Below, in pieces: positions 11,395 through 22,461 of a DNA stretch of 64,000 nt; position 1 is the stretch's first letter, and each line of letters starts with the position of its first letter. The notes beneath the pieces are model-generated. The model did not search any database, was not told the origin of the DNA, and worked only from the letters and a program-made list of their open reading frames with translations. The DNA is from Cryptomeria japonica. Taxonomy: Eukaryota > Streptophyta > Pinopsida > Cupressales > Cupressaceae. The translations under genes were made by a program, and so were the position numbers. The DNA lies in contig NC_081415.1 in the NCBI RefSeq assembly GCF_030272615.1, forward strand, positions 104,855,796 through 104,919,795, written 5' to 3'.

Positions 11395-12065
11395 AACAAT
11401 GTCTCATATGGAGTCTTAAGGGGTCATAGGACACCATATGACCCCTTAGCACACCATACGACCCATAATGACACCAAATGATGTCCTAAGGGGTCATAGA
11501 ACACGATATGACCTTTTAGGACACCATACGACCCATTACAACACCAAATGGAGTCCTGAGGGGTCAAATGGTATCGTAAGGGGTTGTTGGAGACTATATG
11601 ACCCCTTAGCACACTATATGACCCCTAACAACACCATATGGTGTCCTAAGGGGTCATAAGGTGTCCTAGGGGTCATAGGACACCATAAGACACATAACGA
11701 CACCATATGGTTTCCTAAAAGGTCATAGGATACCATATGACCCTTAGAACACAATATGACCCCTAACAACATCTAAGCAGTCAAAGGACACTATATGATC
11801 CCTTAGCACACCATAGTACCTATAACGATACCAAATAGTGTCCTAAGGGGTCATAGAACACCATATGGTGTTGTTATGGGCCATATGGTGTCCTAAGGGG
11901 TCATGTGGCATCCTATGACCCCTTAGGACACCGTATGGTGTCTTTATGGGTCATATGGTGTCTTAAGGGGTCATATGGTGTCCTAAGGGGCCATAGGACA
12001 CCATATGACCTCTTAGGAAACAATATGACCTCTAATGACAGCTAAGGGGTCATATGGTGGGCTAA
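11395..12065. repeat. Palindromic tandem array built on CCTAAGGGGTCAT
   Basis: The core CCTAAGGGGTCAT and its reverse complement alternate through about 670 bases, joined by ACACCATATGGTGT-type palindromes. By eye I count at least eight good forward cores (AGGGGTCAT) and about as many reverse cores (ATGACCCCTTA and variants). Each neighbouring pair can fold on itself. No protein frame is preserved across the array. Confidence 0.85.
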
Positions 12066-12831
12066 TAAAATGATATATTATTTAAAGTTATGAATAGAAC
12101 ATCATACAATAGAACATCGATAGTTTAGTTTTGATATAGCTAAGTTAGACCATTATCAGCATAAGAGAGACTCCAAGTGAACAAACAATGAGGCTTCGCT
12201 AAAAAGAAAGTGTAAGATCTTGACCTAACCCTAATAGTACTGGCTTTCTAAAACATATGATACTATTAAATTTGCAAGGTTATAGGACTGATCTCGATTG
12301 TGACTATAGGAATTACACACTTGATTTCTTTCATGGGTATGTATCCTTCCAGGCCTTTTGACAAGTGATGATCATCATATACTACCACTGCCATGCTTAC
12401 AACAACCTTTAATTTCTTTAGGTGATAGGTGTTGTGTAACAACATAGGAAATCTCGCATACCCACCACTATCATTCTCTATGACATCATCTGTGTTACCC
12501 TACCTCTTTCTCTTCCTACCAGTTGTTTCCTTCTGAAAAATATATTGTAGGTAGTTTGACTCATCATTTTGCTTTGTTGACACTATTTTCCAAATCTGCT
12601 ATGCTCATTAAAAACACATTCAAGATGAATATTGATGTAGGTTTCCTTGTTTGTCATAGTAATGCACTCGTGGTTCAATTTCAAACCCTTCTTCCTCCTA
12701 TTCAATATACACACACAAATCCATCAGTCAATTTTCTTAGGAGAGCATACATGATAAAAATCAAAGAGGAAGTTACAGACAAGAAATAAATTCACTTACT
12801 TCTATAGAAGTGCAGACACAATTGCAATGGG
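12066..12831. other. No gene seen
   Basis: AT-rich spacer. The frame at 12523-12789 is short and has no recognisable feature. I see no element ends here. Confidence 0.5.
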
Positions 12832-12930
12832 GTATGGAGGGAGGGAGGGAGAGAAGAAGGAGAGAGGGATGGGGTATGGAGGAAGGGGGAAGAGGAGATA
12901 GGGAGGGAGAGGGAGAGGGAGAGGGAGGGG

Positions 12931-12976
<46 letters not shown>
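12832..12976. repeat. Purine-rich GA/GGGAGA microsatellite
   Basis: Almost unbroken purine tract on the plus strand, grading from GGGAGGGAGAGA-type units into pure (GA)n at about 12934-12976. Arginine/glutamate- or serine/leucine-rich frames across it are low-complexity artefacts. Confidence 0.9.
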
Positions 12977-12980
<4 letters not shown>

Positions 12981-13062
12981 CCTTGTACGCGCTTGAGAGG
13001 GGGAGACAATACACTTACATGTGTGTATATATACTTAATATATTATATATATATATATATAG

Positions 13063-14508
13063 TGTATGTGGGAAAAGCGGGTTGATAGAACTCAAAATGC
13101 GAAAAACGGAGCTCTATGGAGCCTTGCTCACACACCCACGGGACTTCTTGGTGCAAGCTATGGAGTTATGAAGCATAACTCAGCTTCCCAAGGATGGTTC
13201 CATGGTTCTCTATCTTGCACGGTCCCTCAAACCAATGTTTTTGATCTCAGATCACCGAGCAAAATGGTTTAGGGATGGCAAATGCAAGAACGAGGGATGC
13301 TTTTGTTGATTTTATATGAGATGCATCCTAAGCTATGCATGATTCTAGAAATGTAATAAACTAACTATAAGATGACAAGGTTAGTAAACAAACTATCCTA
13401 GCATACTATATTAGTTCAATGATTTAAGCTACATGATAAGGAACATACTCTAAATTAGCATATTTAGATTAATTCCTTTTTAAAAGAGAGGCTAAATGAT
13501 GAGCATATATGAAATGTGAAAGCTTGAATGTATTTGAGCATAAGTATGATACTAAAGACTTGGATGTTTAAATGGAGGAATGAGAGCTCTATTTATAGCA
13601 AAAATAGGGCAATGGATGGCCAGGATTGAAAGGTTTAATCAATGGTTGAGTTTGAAAGTTGGGAATCCATGTTTGCAATTGGCACCAATGAAATGGTGAC
13701 AAATGTCAACATAAGACTGGTCGAGAAAAGGGGTTGGAGACATTAAATGCCTGAGAATACCTCATGGTTATCTTAGGGGGTAAGGGTCAAGCTTAAGTTA
13801 AGATTACCCATTGGATTAAGCTTTTATCAAAGGATAAACCCTTGTGCAAATAATTAAGAGATAACCATGGTCAAAGCAATGAATGCTTGATGAGACCCTT
13901 GGGTTACATGGAGGTTGAGTTTAGAGAAAGTCTCTAATCATGCAAGGGGTTGAGTTAACCATTAATGGTTTGTAAGAGAAAGTTGTTGGAGACTTGGAGC
14001 CTTTAATGGTTATTGAAGACATTGAGGGTTTGAGAAGTGACTTCCCTTTGTTTAGGGATGTGACAATATTTAGGAGATGGGTTAGGTTAATTTAGAAGTG
14101 ATTAGAAGAGTCTAGAAGGGGGGTTAGGAATAGGGTTTAGGAAGCAAGTGGGAGATGTAGGATTTTGCAAGTGGATGGAGGGATAATAGGATTTTAATTG
14201 AATAAAATGAATTTCATTCAATTTGGTTGTAATTGGGGAAATCAAATAAATTAGATTTATTCAATTTAGGATAAACTATTTAATTAAATTTGAATTTAAT
14301 TAAAAGTGGATAGAAGGGATTTAATTGAATAAAATGATTTATTCATTAAATGGTAAAAAGAAGTCTAGTGAATTTAATTTAAATAAATTGAGTAATTTAC
14401 TTAATTTAAATAGAAGAATGTGGGTGATTCAATTAAATTAGATTTAATTAAATAGAGAAATGAACATAAAATATTCATTTAGGAATATGGTCATTTTTAT
14501 ACGTCTAC

Positions 14509-14509
<1 letters not shown>
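13063..14509 (-). repeat. Solo LTR in a TA microsatellite
   Basis: Begins TGTATGTGGGAAAAGCGG and ends ACGTCTACA, the same terminal style as the solo LTR at 46968-47710. The left flank (TATAG, after a TA tract at about 13042-13060) and right flank (TATAT, continuing as a TA tract at 14510-14536) match at 4 of 5 positions. Insertion into a TA microsatellite is therefore likely, though a low-complexity TSD is weak evidence. No coding remnant is inside. Its AT-rich, TTAATTAA-like half resembles the other gypsy LTRs here. Confidence 0.65.
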
Positions 14510-14543
<34 letters not shown>

Positions 14544-14610
14544 TATTATATGTATATACACATATTATATATACAATATCATATTATACACACACCCAAA
14601 ATTTAAACAA

Positions 14611-14755
14611 ACGTAGCGCGTACCCATTGTTTATAGTAAACATATCGCATATGCGTTGTTTATAGTTAAGATAGAGCGTGCGCGCTTCTTACACCATAAG
14701 TACCGCGTACACGCTTTTTATATTATAAGTACCCCATACACGCTTTTGACTGTTT
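14611..14755. repeat. Five-unit ~29-bp degenerate tandem array with CpG cores
   Basis: Units start near 14611, 14642, 14671, 14701 and 14730. Each carries a CG-rich core (GCGCGT, CGCATATGCG, GTGCGCGC, CGCGTACACG, CATACACG) followed by a T-rich stretch ending in ATAGTAA/ATAAGT-like text. CpG pairs stand out against the AT-rich surroundings. Confidence 0.6.
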
Positions 14756-15571
14756 AGGCTTGGAAATAGGCCTGGATGACAAAGCTACATTGGAAGCTTG
14801 ATTTCCCTCCATTTCCCTCTTTTTTGACGTGTTTTATTTTATCAACTTGGTTTCTCAACTTTGTTATCATAAGGTTTACACTTCATCAAGTGGGTATTTC
14901 TAAAATTGCCACCATATTTTCACCCATCTTCTGAGCTTTCTAACCATATAATTTTTTTTAAATTTGAACAACAATAACATTATTATTGAATTTCTTTTAC
15001 TAGTGTCTTCATAGTTCTTACAGACATATGTGCACCATTTTTTATTAACTTTTTATATACTTATCCAAATTTAAAAAACTTTATATATTATTGTAGTGCA
15101 CTTGATTCTTTACAATATAAAAAATAACAATTGTATTTTCGATTTGTTTAGTGCAACTTATGCTTTGCACACGATAAGGTGCCTAATTTTCAAGATGTGT
15201 TCGATTGGCAAAATCATAAAAAAAAATAAAAATACTCAACACAAAATTACAAACAAACACACATCTTCTAGTGATCACTCTTAAATATATTTTTTCCAAA
15301 GGATTCAAAATACTAAATCTAACTATGACTTTTTTGATGCGCATGTCAGACACTATGTTATGTTTTTTAGAAAAAATCAGGGTTTGTTTTTCATGCGTGA
15401 AGGATTTGACCCCCTTAATCTTATCCAAATTTGAAAAGTTTAGTAGTTTGGAAACTAGATTCAGAGTACTACAATATTTGTTCTTTTATTATCTTCATAT
15501 CTTGAGTGGATGACTTTCAAATTTTGCCTCCAAGTTCAAGTTCACCTAATTTCAAAAAAAAAAAAAAAAAA
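14756..15571. other. AT-rich spacer, no gene seen
   Basis: Contains a poly-A run at about 15554-15571 just before the truncated LTR begins. Short frames only, none with recognisable features. Confidence 0.5.
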
Positions 15572-16080
15572 GTGTTCACTTATACCCCCCTTTTTGACCA
15601 CCATCTTTGTGCACTTACCCATCATAGACACCCTACCTCTTACATGCATCATACACATGACACTTTCACAAACCATCCTATATCTTACACATGTCTCTTT
15701 CATGAGCCTCCTCATGTGTGCTCGCACATGTGTGAGCACACACCTCACTTCTCTTTGTGATACTTGTAATAAGGCTATGACTCTAAATCTAGGCTCACAC
15801 TCCTTTTCAATCCCAACCATCCATTTGAAATTGAATCTTGGTCATTGACTTTACTCATCAAAAATATATAAATTTAGGTCTCTTCTCTCATTTTGGCGAT
15901 CTCTTCATATGCTATCATTACACTACCCATTTCATCAGTCGATATCGTCACGTTGTTGGATCAATGAGAAACCACATCTCCTCCATCAACATATCAACAA
16001 ACTTATCATTTTGAAGTTTGCATGTGTGGAATAGGCTAATTTTATATGCATATTCCACTTATTATATTTTTATGCATTCA
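15572..16080 (+). repeat. 5' LTR of outermost element (5'-truncated)
   Basis: Aligns by eye with 44700-45242, sharing GACACCCTACCTCTTACA, the CATGTGTGCTC block and the terminal GCATTCA. Homology stops at a poly-A run, so the first ~370 bases of the LTR are missing and no TSD can be checked. Confidence 0.75.
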
Positions 16081-16083
16081 TTT

Positions 16084-16100
16084 TGGTGAACCTTAAGTTT
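16084..16100 (+). other. Primer-binding site, TGGTGAACC type
   Basis: TGGTGAACCTTAAG starts three T's after the LTR end, the same spacing as in the two inner gypsy-like elements (28145 and 43470). I could not identify the tRNA. Confidence 0.6.
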
Positions 16101-18284
16101 TCATTTCATCTATCAATCACATCATCTTTATCCAAACATCATATTTCTGGTTTTAGCAACCACATTCCTCCCAAAAACAACAACATTAAAATGAGAAAAT
16201 TAAGTAAACATGGGTGCATCTACTTCCACTCAATCCATGATATGAGAAGGTAAAGGACAGGAAAATATTGTGTGTTTCATTCTATTATCTATTCATGTCT
16301 TCTATGCTTTCATCATCTACATTTTGGCAAACTTGGTGGGACTTACGTCACTAAATACTAATCAAATTTCAAGTTTTTGCGATTTTTTAACAACTCAAGT
16401 TCCAAATTCATGTTTGCGCTTTGTGTTTTGGCACCTACGCTTCTAAATTAGCACATGCACTAGATAAAATAATAGTCTCATGAAAATTGGCATAACTTTT
16501 TGCTTAGTTATCAGATTTTCAAAATTCAAAAGTTGAATCCATCCTCATCATTGTGGATTAAACCTGTTTTCTAAGTATTACTTTAGAATTTAGGTGCACA
16601 TGTCCAAATTCAACCTTTATTTTAAAATTCAAATGCTCATATCTTTGTCATACGAAATCATTTTTCAACATTAATTATTAGAATGACCTAAGGAGTCCAT
16701 TTTTGCAATTAATTTTTCATTAGATAATTTTTTTATTGTTCTTTCCTCACATTTTCAAATTGAGTTTAAAATTAACCCCTCACATTTTGGTTTGGATCTA
16801 AAACAAACAAGTATCTTTTAACCAAAGACTCACTTACATGTGTTCTCATCTCACACCTTAGGGTGACCTTGAGTGCATTAGAAATAAGTGGTTTTGTTTT
16901 CTTTTTTAGGAGGCCTACTTGGGACTTCATCTCCCCAAGGGATGACCTCAACTCCTGTATTTTGATGGAGTATAAAGGATGAGGGGTGAATCAAAAGGCA
17001 CCCCTCTTAGAAGTAGAATCTTGCAAAGCTTAGGTAAGCCCCCAAGAACTCTATATCTTGGGTAAGTGAATGTGGAGATTGGGCTACCGTCTCCTCCTGG
17101 CCATTTGGCATTATTCTCTTTCATCTATGGATTTGGGCATCACGTACCTTGCATATGTAGAGGACACCCCCTAGTTGATCTTTTTAATCCTAGTTGAAAC
17201 TTTTTAGACATCTTTTGTTATGGTGCTTAGTGCATAAAAGGATTGATAATCCCACTTGAGTGGGCTTGTTGGTGTGTTTTATGTGTTTAAATGTTTAGAT
17301 CACCCTCCCACTTGAAACCAAAAGGTGACACATCATCCAAATTGAGCTATAGGACATTTTTTTATTTTGAATCATTTCATTTTGTGTTTTCATCTTAAAT
17401 AAAAAAATCCAAAAAAATCATAAAATCCAAAACAACAAAAAAAATTAAAAACATTTAAAAAATCAAACAAATCCTTCGTTTAAGTCTAGGTATCCTCCAA
17501 GACAAGATTTTCACATAATCTCTAAGTCAAATATTTCATCTATCAACCTCCTCCTAGTCATACCTCTCATAACAGTCGCCAATCTTAATTATTACATCCT
17601 AATCACCCTTCCCATCCTAATCATATCTAATCATTCTAATGATCCTATCCTAATCATTTGTAATCATCCTTCATATCCTTATTGTCTTTCATCTTCCTCA
17701 TCATATCTTAATCATCATTAAACATTATAATTATTCCTCTAATCATCCTAATAATTCCTCTCCATCTTAATCACTTCATCTTAGTCGTAATATTCCTCAT
17801 CATCCTAATCATTCCTCACATCTTAACTACCCCTAATCCATCCACAATCTTCCATTTAGGAAACTAATACTCATCAATTTTCTCAATTCAACCAAGGTCC
17901 TAATTATTATCCTAATCATACTCTATAATCCACATTAAAAATCACTTCACTTAATTCAATCTCATCATTCATCAATTTTATTATCATCCTTAATGCCCAT
18001 CCTACATCATCATTTTAATCCAATCCCTTTGTCCACCTAATATCATACCAACCAAATCCTAATACTATCCCTTCATCCAAAATCAATCACCTATTATCCA
18101 TTGACTTAAAGCCTCCAATCTATAATCCTTTATCAAAATTCATCATTTGAAAATCAAAAGTATAAGATCTTCACTTTTGATCCCCAAACATCCATCATCC
18201 ATATTCTAAAGTTCATCCATACTCAATCGCAATCCTCATCCAAATCATCATCTAATCCTAATCCAAGACCCACATCCAAACATC
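16101..18284 (+). other. Internal leader of outermost element
   Basis: No gene seen. From about 17460 the plus strand becomes very poor in G, with repeated CATCCTAATCAT-type text. This is the start of the strand-biased region that carries the proline-rich frame. Confidence 0.5.
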
Positions 18285-18983
18285 ATGAATTGGTTTGATG
18301 AAATTGTCATGGAAGTTAAAACATCTATATCAAACCCCATCCCTCTAGCCATACCTCACCAATCCAAGTCACCCATTCCTCAAAGTTATCCAACCTCCAC
18401 ATATTTATCTATCTTGACCAAAATCACTTACCAAGTCAATCACATAATATCACATCCATCTACTATACCTCCATACATTCCACCTCAACAAATTATATCC
18501 TATCCCAATTCATCTCCCACTCCATATCCTTTTTCTACTTTTGACAAGGGAAATTCATCATATTCCTCATCCATGACTCCATATTATCCCTCACAAACAT
18601 ATCCCTCCCATCTATCTCCTATAAATCTGTCTTCTCCTCTATCCACATCCTAATCCCCATATTTATATAACCACTCAATCACCTATACCCATAATCCAAG
18701 TCCCTTATACTACAATCCTCAAATCCATAATCCTAGCACCCCACTTCATAATCCTAGTCCTCTGAACCATAATCCTAATCTTTCATCTAGTCTAATCCCC
18801 ATTTAATCCAAATCTCCCTCATAATCCTAATCCTCCACTTAATCTCCCAAACTACAATCCCATTCTTATGTATAATCTTAAACCTCCACATAATTGTAAT
18901 CCTCCAAAACCCACATTATCCCCCTCCTCCAAGTCCTTCATTCATAATATTATCAAAGGAATATTAGAAAAAGAGACTAAATT
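18285..18983 (+). pseudogene. Proline-rich repeat reading frame, first part
   Basis: Unrecognised. The frame from 18285 is rich in Pro, Ser, Tyr and Ile. Past its first stop it continues as short YNP/HNP repeats (YNPQIHNPSTPLHNPSPL). After a further stop and a frame change it ends in a more ordinary stretch (SFIHNIIKGILEKETKLP, near 18940-18990). Codon use is shaped by a strong lack of G on this strand. It may be the decayed remains of the element's own ORF, perhaps a gag-like or extra protein. I see no zinc knuckle or enzyme motif. Confidence 0.35.
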
Positions 18984-19478
18984 GCCACACCTAAACAAAG
19001 TTGTGCAATCCCCTAGGTATTACATCCACCTACATCCTATCTAAATCAAGACAAACCTGAATCCACCTATGTGAGGTATGCTAAACATAAATGATTCAAA
19101 CAACAAGAAATCAACCAACCAAGCCATTAAATCAAACACCTCAATATTGGGATATTTAAAAAGAAAGAAATGAAGTATAAAAGCATAAAAAAAGTAAATT
19201 CAAACCTTATTTACTAACTTTGATTCAATTTTCCCATGTTCAGTGCTCGATTGCTCCATGATGCAACGATTAGATGATTGGATTTAAGATATAATAATTG
19301 TATGGATTGGATGATATGATACAGTGCTAAAATTGGACATTATAATGGTATGGATATGCTAATAATGGATAGAATTCTGCATTATGGCATTATTAATTTA
19401 TGAAAGTGGAGGATTTGCTTGAAAAGGAGGGGGGATTAAATAGGAGAGGAAGGAGAGGAAGGGATTGGGAAAATGAAA

Positions 19479-19563
19479 CACTTGTCCTCCTTGAGGACAA
19501 GTGGCAATCCCAAGAATGACAAGTGGAATAATATTCCACACTTGTCCTCAAAGAGGACAAGTG
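19479..19563. repeat. Two perfect 11-bp hairpins with ACTTGTCCTC motif
   Basis: CACTTGTCCTC pairs perfectly with GAGGACAAGTG at 19479-19489/19493-19503 and again at 19539-19549/19553-19563, each with a 3-base loop. Single copies of the motif follow near 19576 and 19620. They sit inside an LTR, so they may be U3 protein-binding or RNA-folding elements. Confidence 0.7.
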
Positions 19564-19762
19564 GCTCAATAAGGGAGGACAAGTGTCCCTTAGAGGGGCA
19601 AATTTCAAAAGGGGTTTGACATGTGTCCTCAAGGAAACATGTCTATTTTGGGAGGGAGCCACCTAAAATAGGCTTTAATTTCCTAATATTAAGGAAATTA
19701 GGGAATATGTGTGTGCACACACATGTGAGGGGAGGTTAGTATAAGGTTGGTTTAAGGTGATA

Positions 19763-19907
19763 GGGTTAGTTAGAACCCAAGGTTTAGATTGGAGGTTAGG
19801 TTAGAGGAGGGTTAGTTAGAACCCAAGGTTTAGATTAGAGGTTAGGTTAGAGGAGGGTTAGTTAGAACCCAAGGTTTAGATTGGAGGTTAGGTTAGGGGA
19901 GGGTTAG
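19763..19907. repeat. 46-bp tandem repeat, three copies
   Basis: Units start at 19763, 19809 and 19855 with a partial fourth at 19901. They are nearly identical and are built of GGTTAG and GGTTTAG steps. The array lies inside the solo LTR. Confidence 0.85.
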
Positions 19908-20339
19908 TCAGGAAGTTTAAAGTTAGTAGACATGTGATCAAAAGGGAATATTTGAATTTAAATAATTCAAATAAAATGGACAAAAAGGGGAATTAATTCA
20001 TGGATTGGAAAGGGGGGGAATTAATTAATTCAAGGGATTAGAAAGAAAGAATTAATTAATTAGATTAATTAATTCAAGGGATGGGAAGGGGATAATCTAT
20101 TAATTAGATTAATTAACTCAAGGGATGGGCTAATTAATTAAATATCTTAATTAATTAAATGGCTAAAGGAATTAAATTTGACCAAATTCATTAGCCAAAT
20201 TTAAGTGTCCACACAACCAAGCTTCATAAGACACCCATCCCCCCATCCACCAAAGTTGAAGATTCCATCTCCTCCTTTGTCGCACCATCTACACAAATCC
20301 AAACATGCCAATAGCTTGTTCCAAAGCATTCTACCATAA

Positions 20340-21240
20340 ATACCCATTTAAATCAAGATCAAAGCATCTCTCCATCTAATGAATTGATTCCAAATCAAGA
20401 GAAGAGTATTCCCTCCACTTTCTCTCATAATATATCTCCATATCATGACACAAACATCCTCTCAACTCCTTCCCATTATACTCTTCCATCTCAAAATCCA
20501 ATTATTCCTCCTAATTCCCTTCATAATCCCACTCCATCTCAAAATATGAGTATCCCCTCCCCCCCATTGCATGATCTATTTTCATATCAAGATCCAATCA
20601 TCCCTTATACTTCACCACATCATCCCCTTACAAGTCATAATTAATATATCCCCTCATTTCCATCTTATGATATTATTCCATCTCAACAACAAAGTATCCA
20701 ATCCTATCCATCTCATAAAGCCATTCTTAATCAATATCAAGACATCCACCCTCCCCCCAATCATGATCCCCTTCCAAGTCAATATTAAAGTATACCTTTA
20801 TCTCCATGTCATGATCATAATACATCTCAAGAACCTAATATTCCTCCTAATCCTCAACATGATCGCAATCCTCCACAAGATCAACTTGGTTCCTCCACCT
20901 TCATCCACTATTGTTTCCTCCAAGAAATTTTATTTCCTCCCACCTCCCATCCCCATCAAAATGGACTCTCATCTTGTTTCAAAAATAACAAATATCCCAT
21001 TGGAAAAAGAATTTGTTAAAATATGCATTATCAAGGCAAAGGGTTAGACCTCCATGAATAAGGAATATCAAAACCCCTTCAAGTCAAAGAAAATCCAAGT
21101 TCATTCTCAAGATGTTGGTATCCATTTCATCCATCCCAAGTCACATATCCCCTCATATAAATCAAAATTACACCATCCCCCATCTTTCAAATCCATTTTG
21201 GGCCCTTATGTCCTAAAGCATATTCCTTCCTCTATTGGCC
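20340..21240 (+). pseudogene. Proline-rich repeat reading frame, second part
   Basis: Unrecognised protein frame built of a degenerate repeat of about 16-18 residues with consensus close to PSQxxxIPxxPxHxxx, for example PSQNPIIPPNSLHN followed by PSQNMSIPSPPLHD. At least six units can be followed from about 20375 to 20870, across in-frame TAA stops near 20641 and 20786. A non-repetitive tail follows in shifted frames, including SFKSILGPYVLKHIPSS (near 21185). This is the same reading direction as the part before the solo LTR, so the LTR probably split one long ORF. Function unknown. Confidence 0.4.
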
Positions 21241-21260
21241 ATTTGGTGGATTTAATTATG

Positions 21261-22461
21261 TGTTGCATTGATGTTTTGTTATTGATGGCAACGCTAGCTT
21301 TTTGGATGCTTTACCGACACCCTTCTGGTCCCGGTAGGTTGAGCAGTTTCTGGTTGATTTGGGTTTCACATGATCCGGTAGGCTCCAGTATGATTTGGTT
21401 ATGGAATTGGCTTGTTCATGATACTCATGCTCATATTCGGTCAGTTGGTTTTGGTCTGGTTATCAAATGCTATCATGTTTGCTTAGAAGCTTAGTTTCTG
21501 GTTCTAGCGAGGGTTTCACCAGTAGAGCTTTTGATGAAGATCTTTGATGAATTGCATAAGTGGTGTTGGTGTAGCTTCTGGTGGAGTTTCAGGATGTTGT
21601 TGGTAATCATGTTCGAGACTTAGCGGATGGAGATCATTGTTGTAGCGTGTGGACCTATATTAGGTTCTGGTTGATCTAGGTTATGGGCCAACTTTAATGT
21701 AACGTGTGGATTGGACCTCTCAATGTGTTTTCAAGATATCTTATGTGTTGGATATTATTTGTTTGGTCTAAGGCTGACATGGTTTGTAATTATGTAATTG
21801 GTTTATTATCTGGTGGCTGACCTAATTGTTTATGGTTGAGGGTTTGTATATATAGATGTAAGATCTCATTGTAGATCATCATGGTTATGTTAGTGGTCAT
21901 GGTCAAGGAATGTAATGTACGAATAATGCAATATCATTCAAGCAGAGGATTTGGTCGACCATTGGAGATCGAATTATGTTTATGTAAGAGGATTCAGTCC
22001 TCCGATATTGAACTTAATAGGAACTGTACTCAGGCATAGGAGATGCTATCTTTTGTAGTTCAACACTTCTCCGGATTGTAGTATGGATTTCTTTGTAATC
22101 AGTGAGGCTCCTTTTGTGATGAGAAGTGCACTCTAGGTTGTTGGCCTTCCTGCAAGTGCAGGCCCCTCAATTGTAATTCACATACTTACTGCATAAGTAT
22201 TATCTGACTGTGGGTAGGCTTCCCACCGTGGATTTTCCCTTTACCAAGTTTTCCACGTATAAATCTTGGTGTCATGTGGATGGATTTTATTCTGTGATTA
22301 TTGTTTAAGCTTAATTGGTTTAACTTCTATTCTGGTATTAATGTTTTGGGTTTCAGTATTAAAGTTTTAAATTGCTAATAGTTCTGGTAATCTGTGACAA
22401 TTGATTCACACCTCGCCACCCCCCCTCTCAATTGTCTTCTAGTTATTTGAATTGTCTAACA
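21261..22461 (+). repeat. copia-type LTR, plus orientation, solo
   Basis: Starts TGTTGCATTGATGTTTTG and ends TTGTCTAACA. Read in reverse, its end carries the same landmarks as the other copia LTRs: a G-run next to a GTGAATC block and a CGTGGAAAACTTGG block. The flanks (TTATG and TCCTC) do not match, so no TSD supports the ends. There is no coding part. Confidence 0.6.

Larger units (their letters stand above)
19070..20215 (-). repeat. Solo LTR, minus orientation
   Basis: Proposed ends are TGTGAGGTATGC at the left and AAGTGTCCACACA at the right, with flanks ACCTA and ACCAA matching at 4 of 5 positions. In the minus orientation it opens like the other TGTAGACAC-type LTRs here. The right half is rich in TTAATTAA. 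The left boundary is less certain than the right. Confidence 0.5.

Noticed and set aside
11424-11659. Overlapping reading frames in the palindromic array
   Set aside because: Frames arise because the repeat lacks stops in some phases; both strands give similar low-complexity proteins.
12773-13085. Arg/Glu- and Ser/Leu-rich frames on both strands
   Set aside because: They are translations of the GA microsatellite; no unique sequence supports a gene.
13035-14536. A perfect TSD for the LTR at 13063
   Set aside because: Both flanks are TA microsatellite, so a match there is weak evidence; I keep the LTR on its ends only.
21261-22461. Protein-coding gene in the plus frames of this segment
   Set aside because: The sequence has copia LTR landmarks and no sustained frame.
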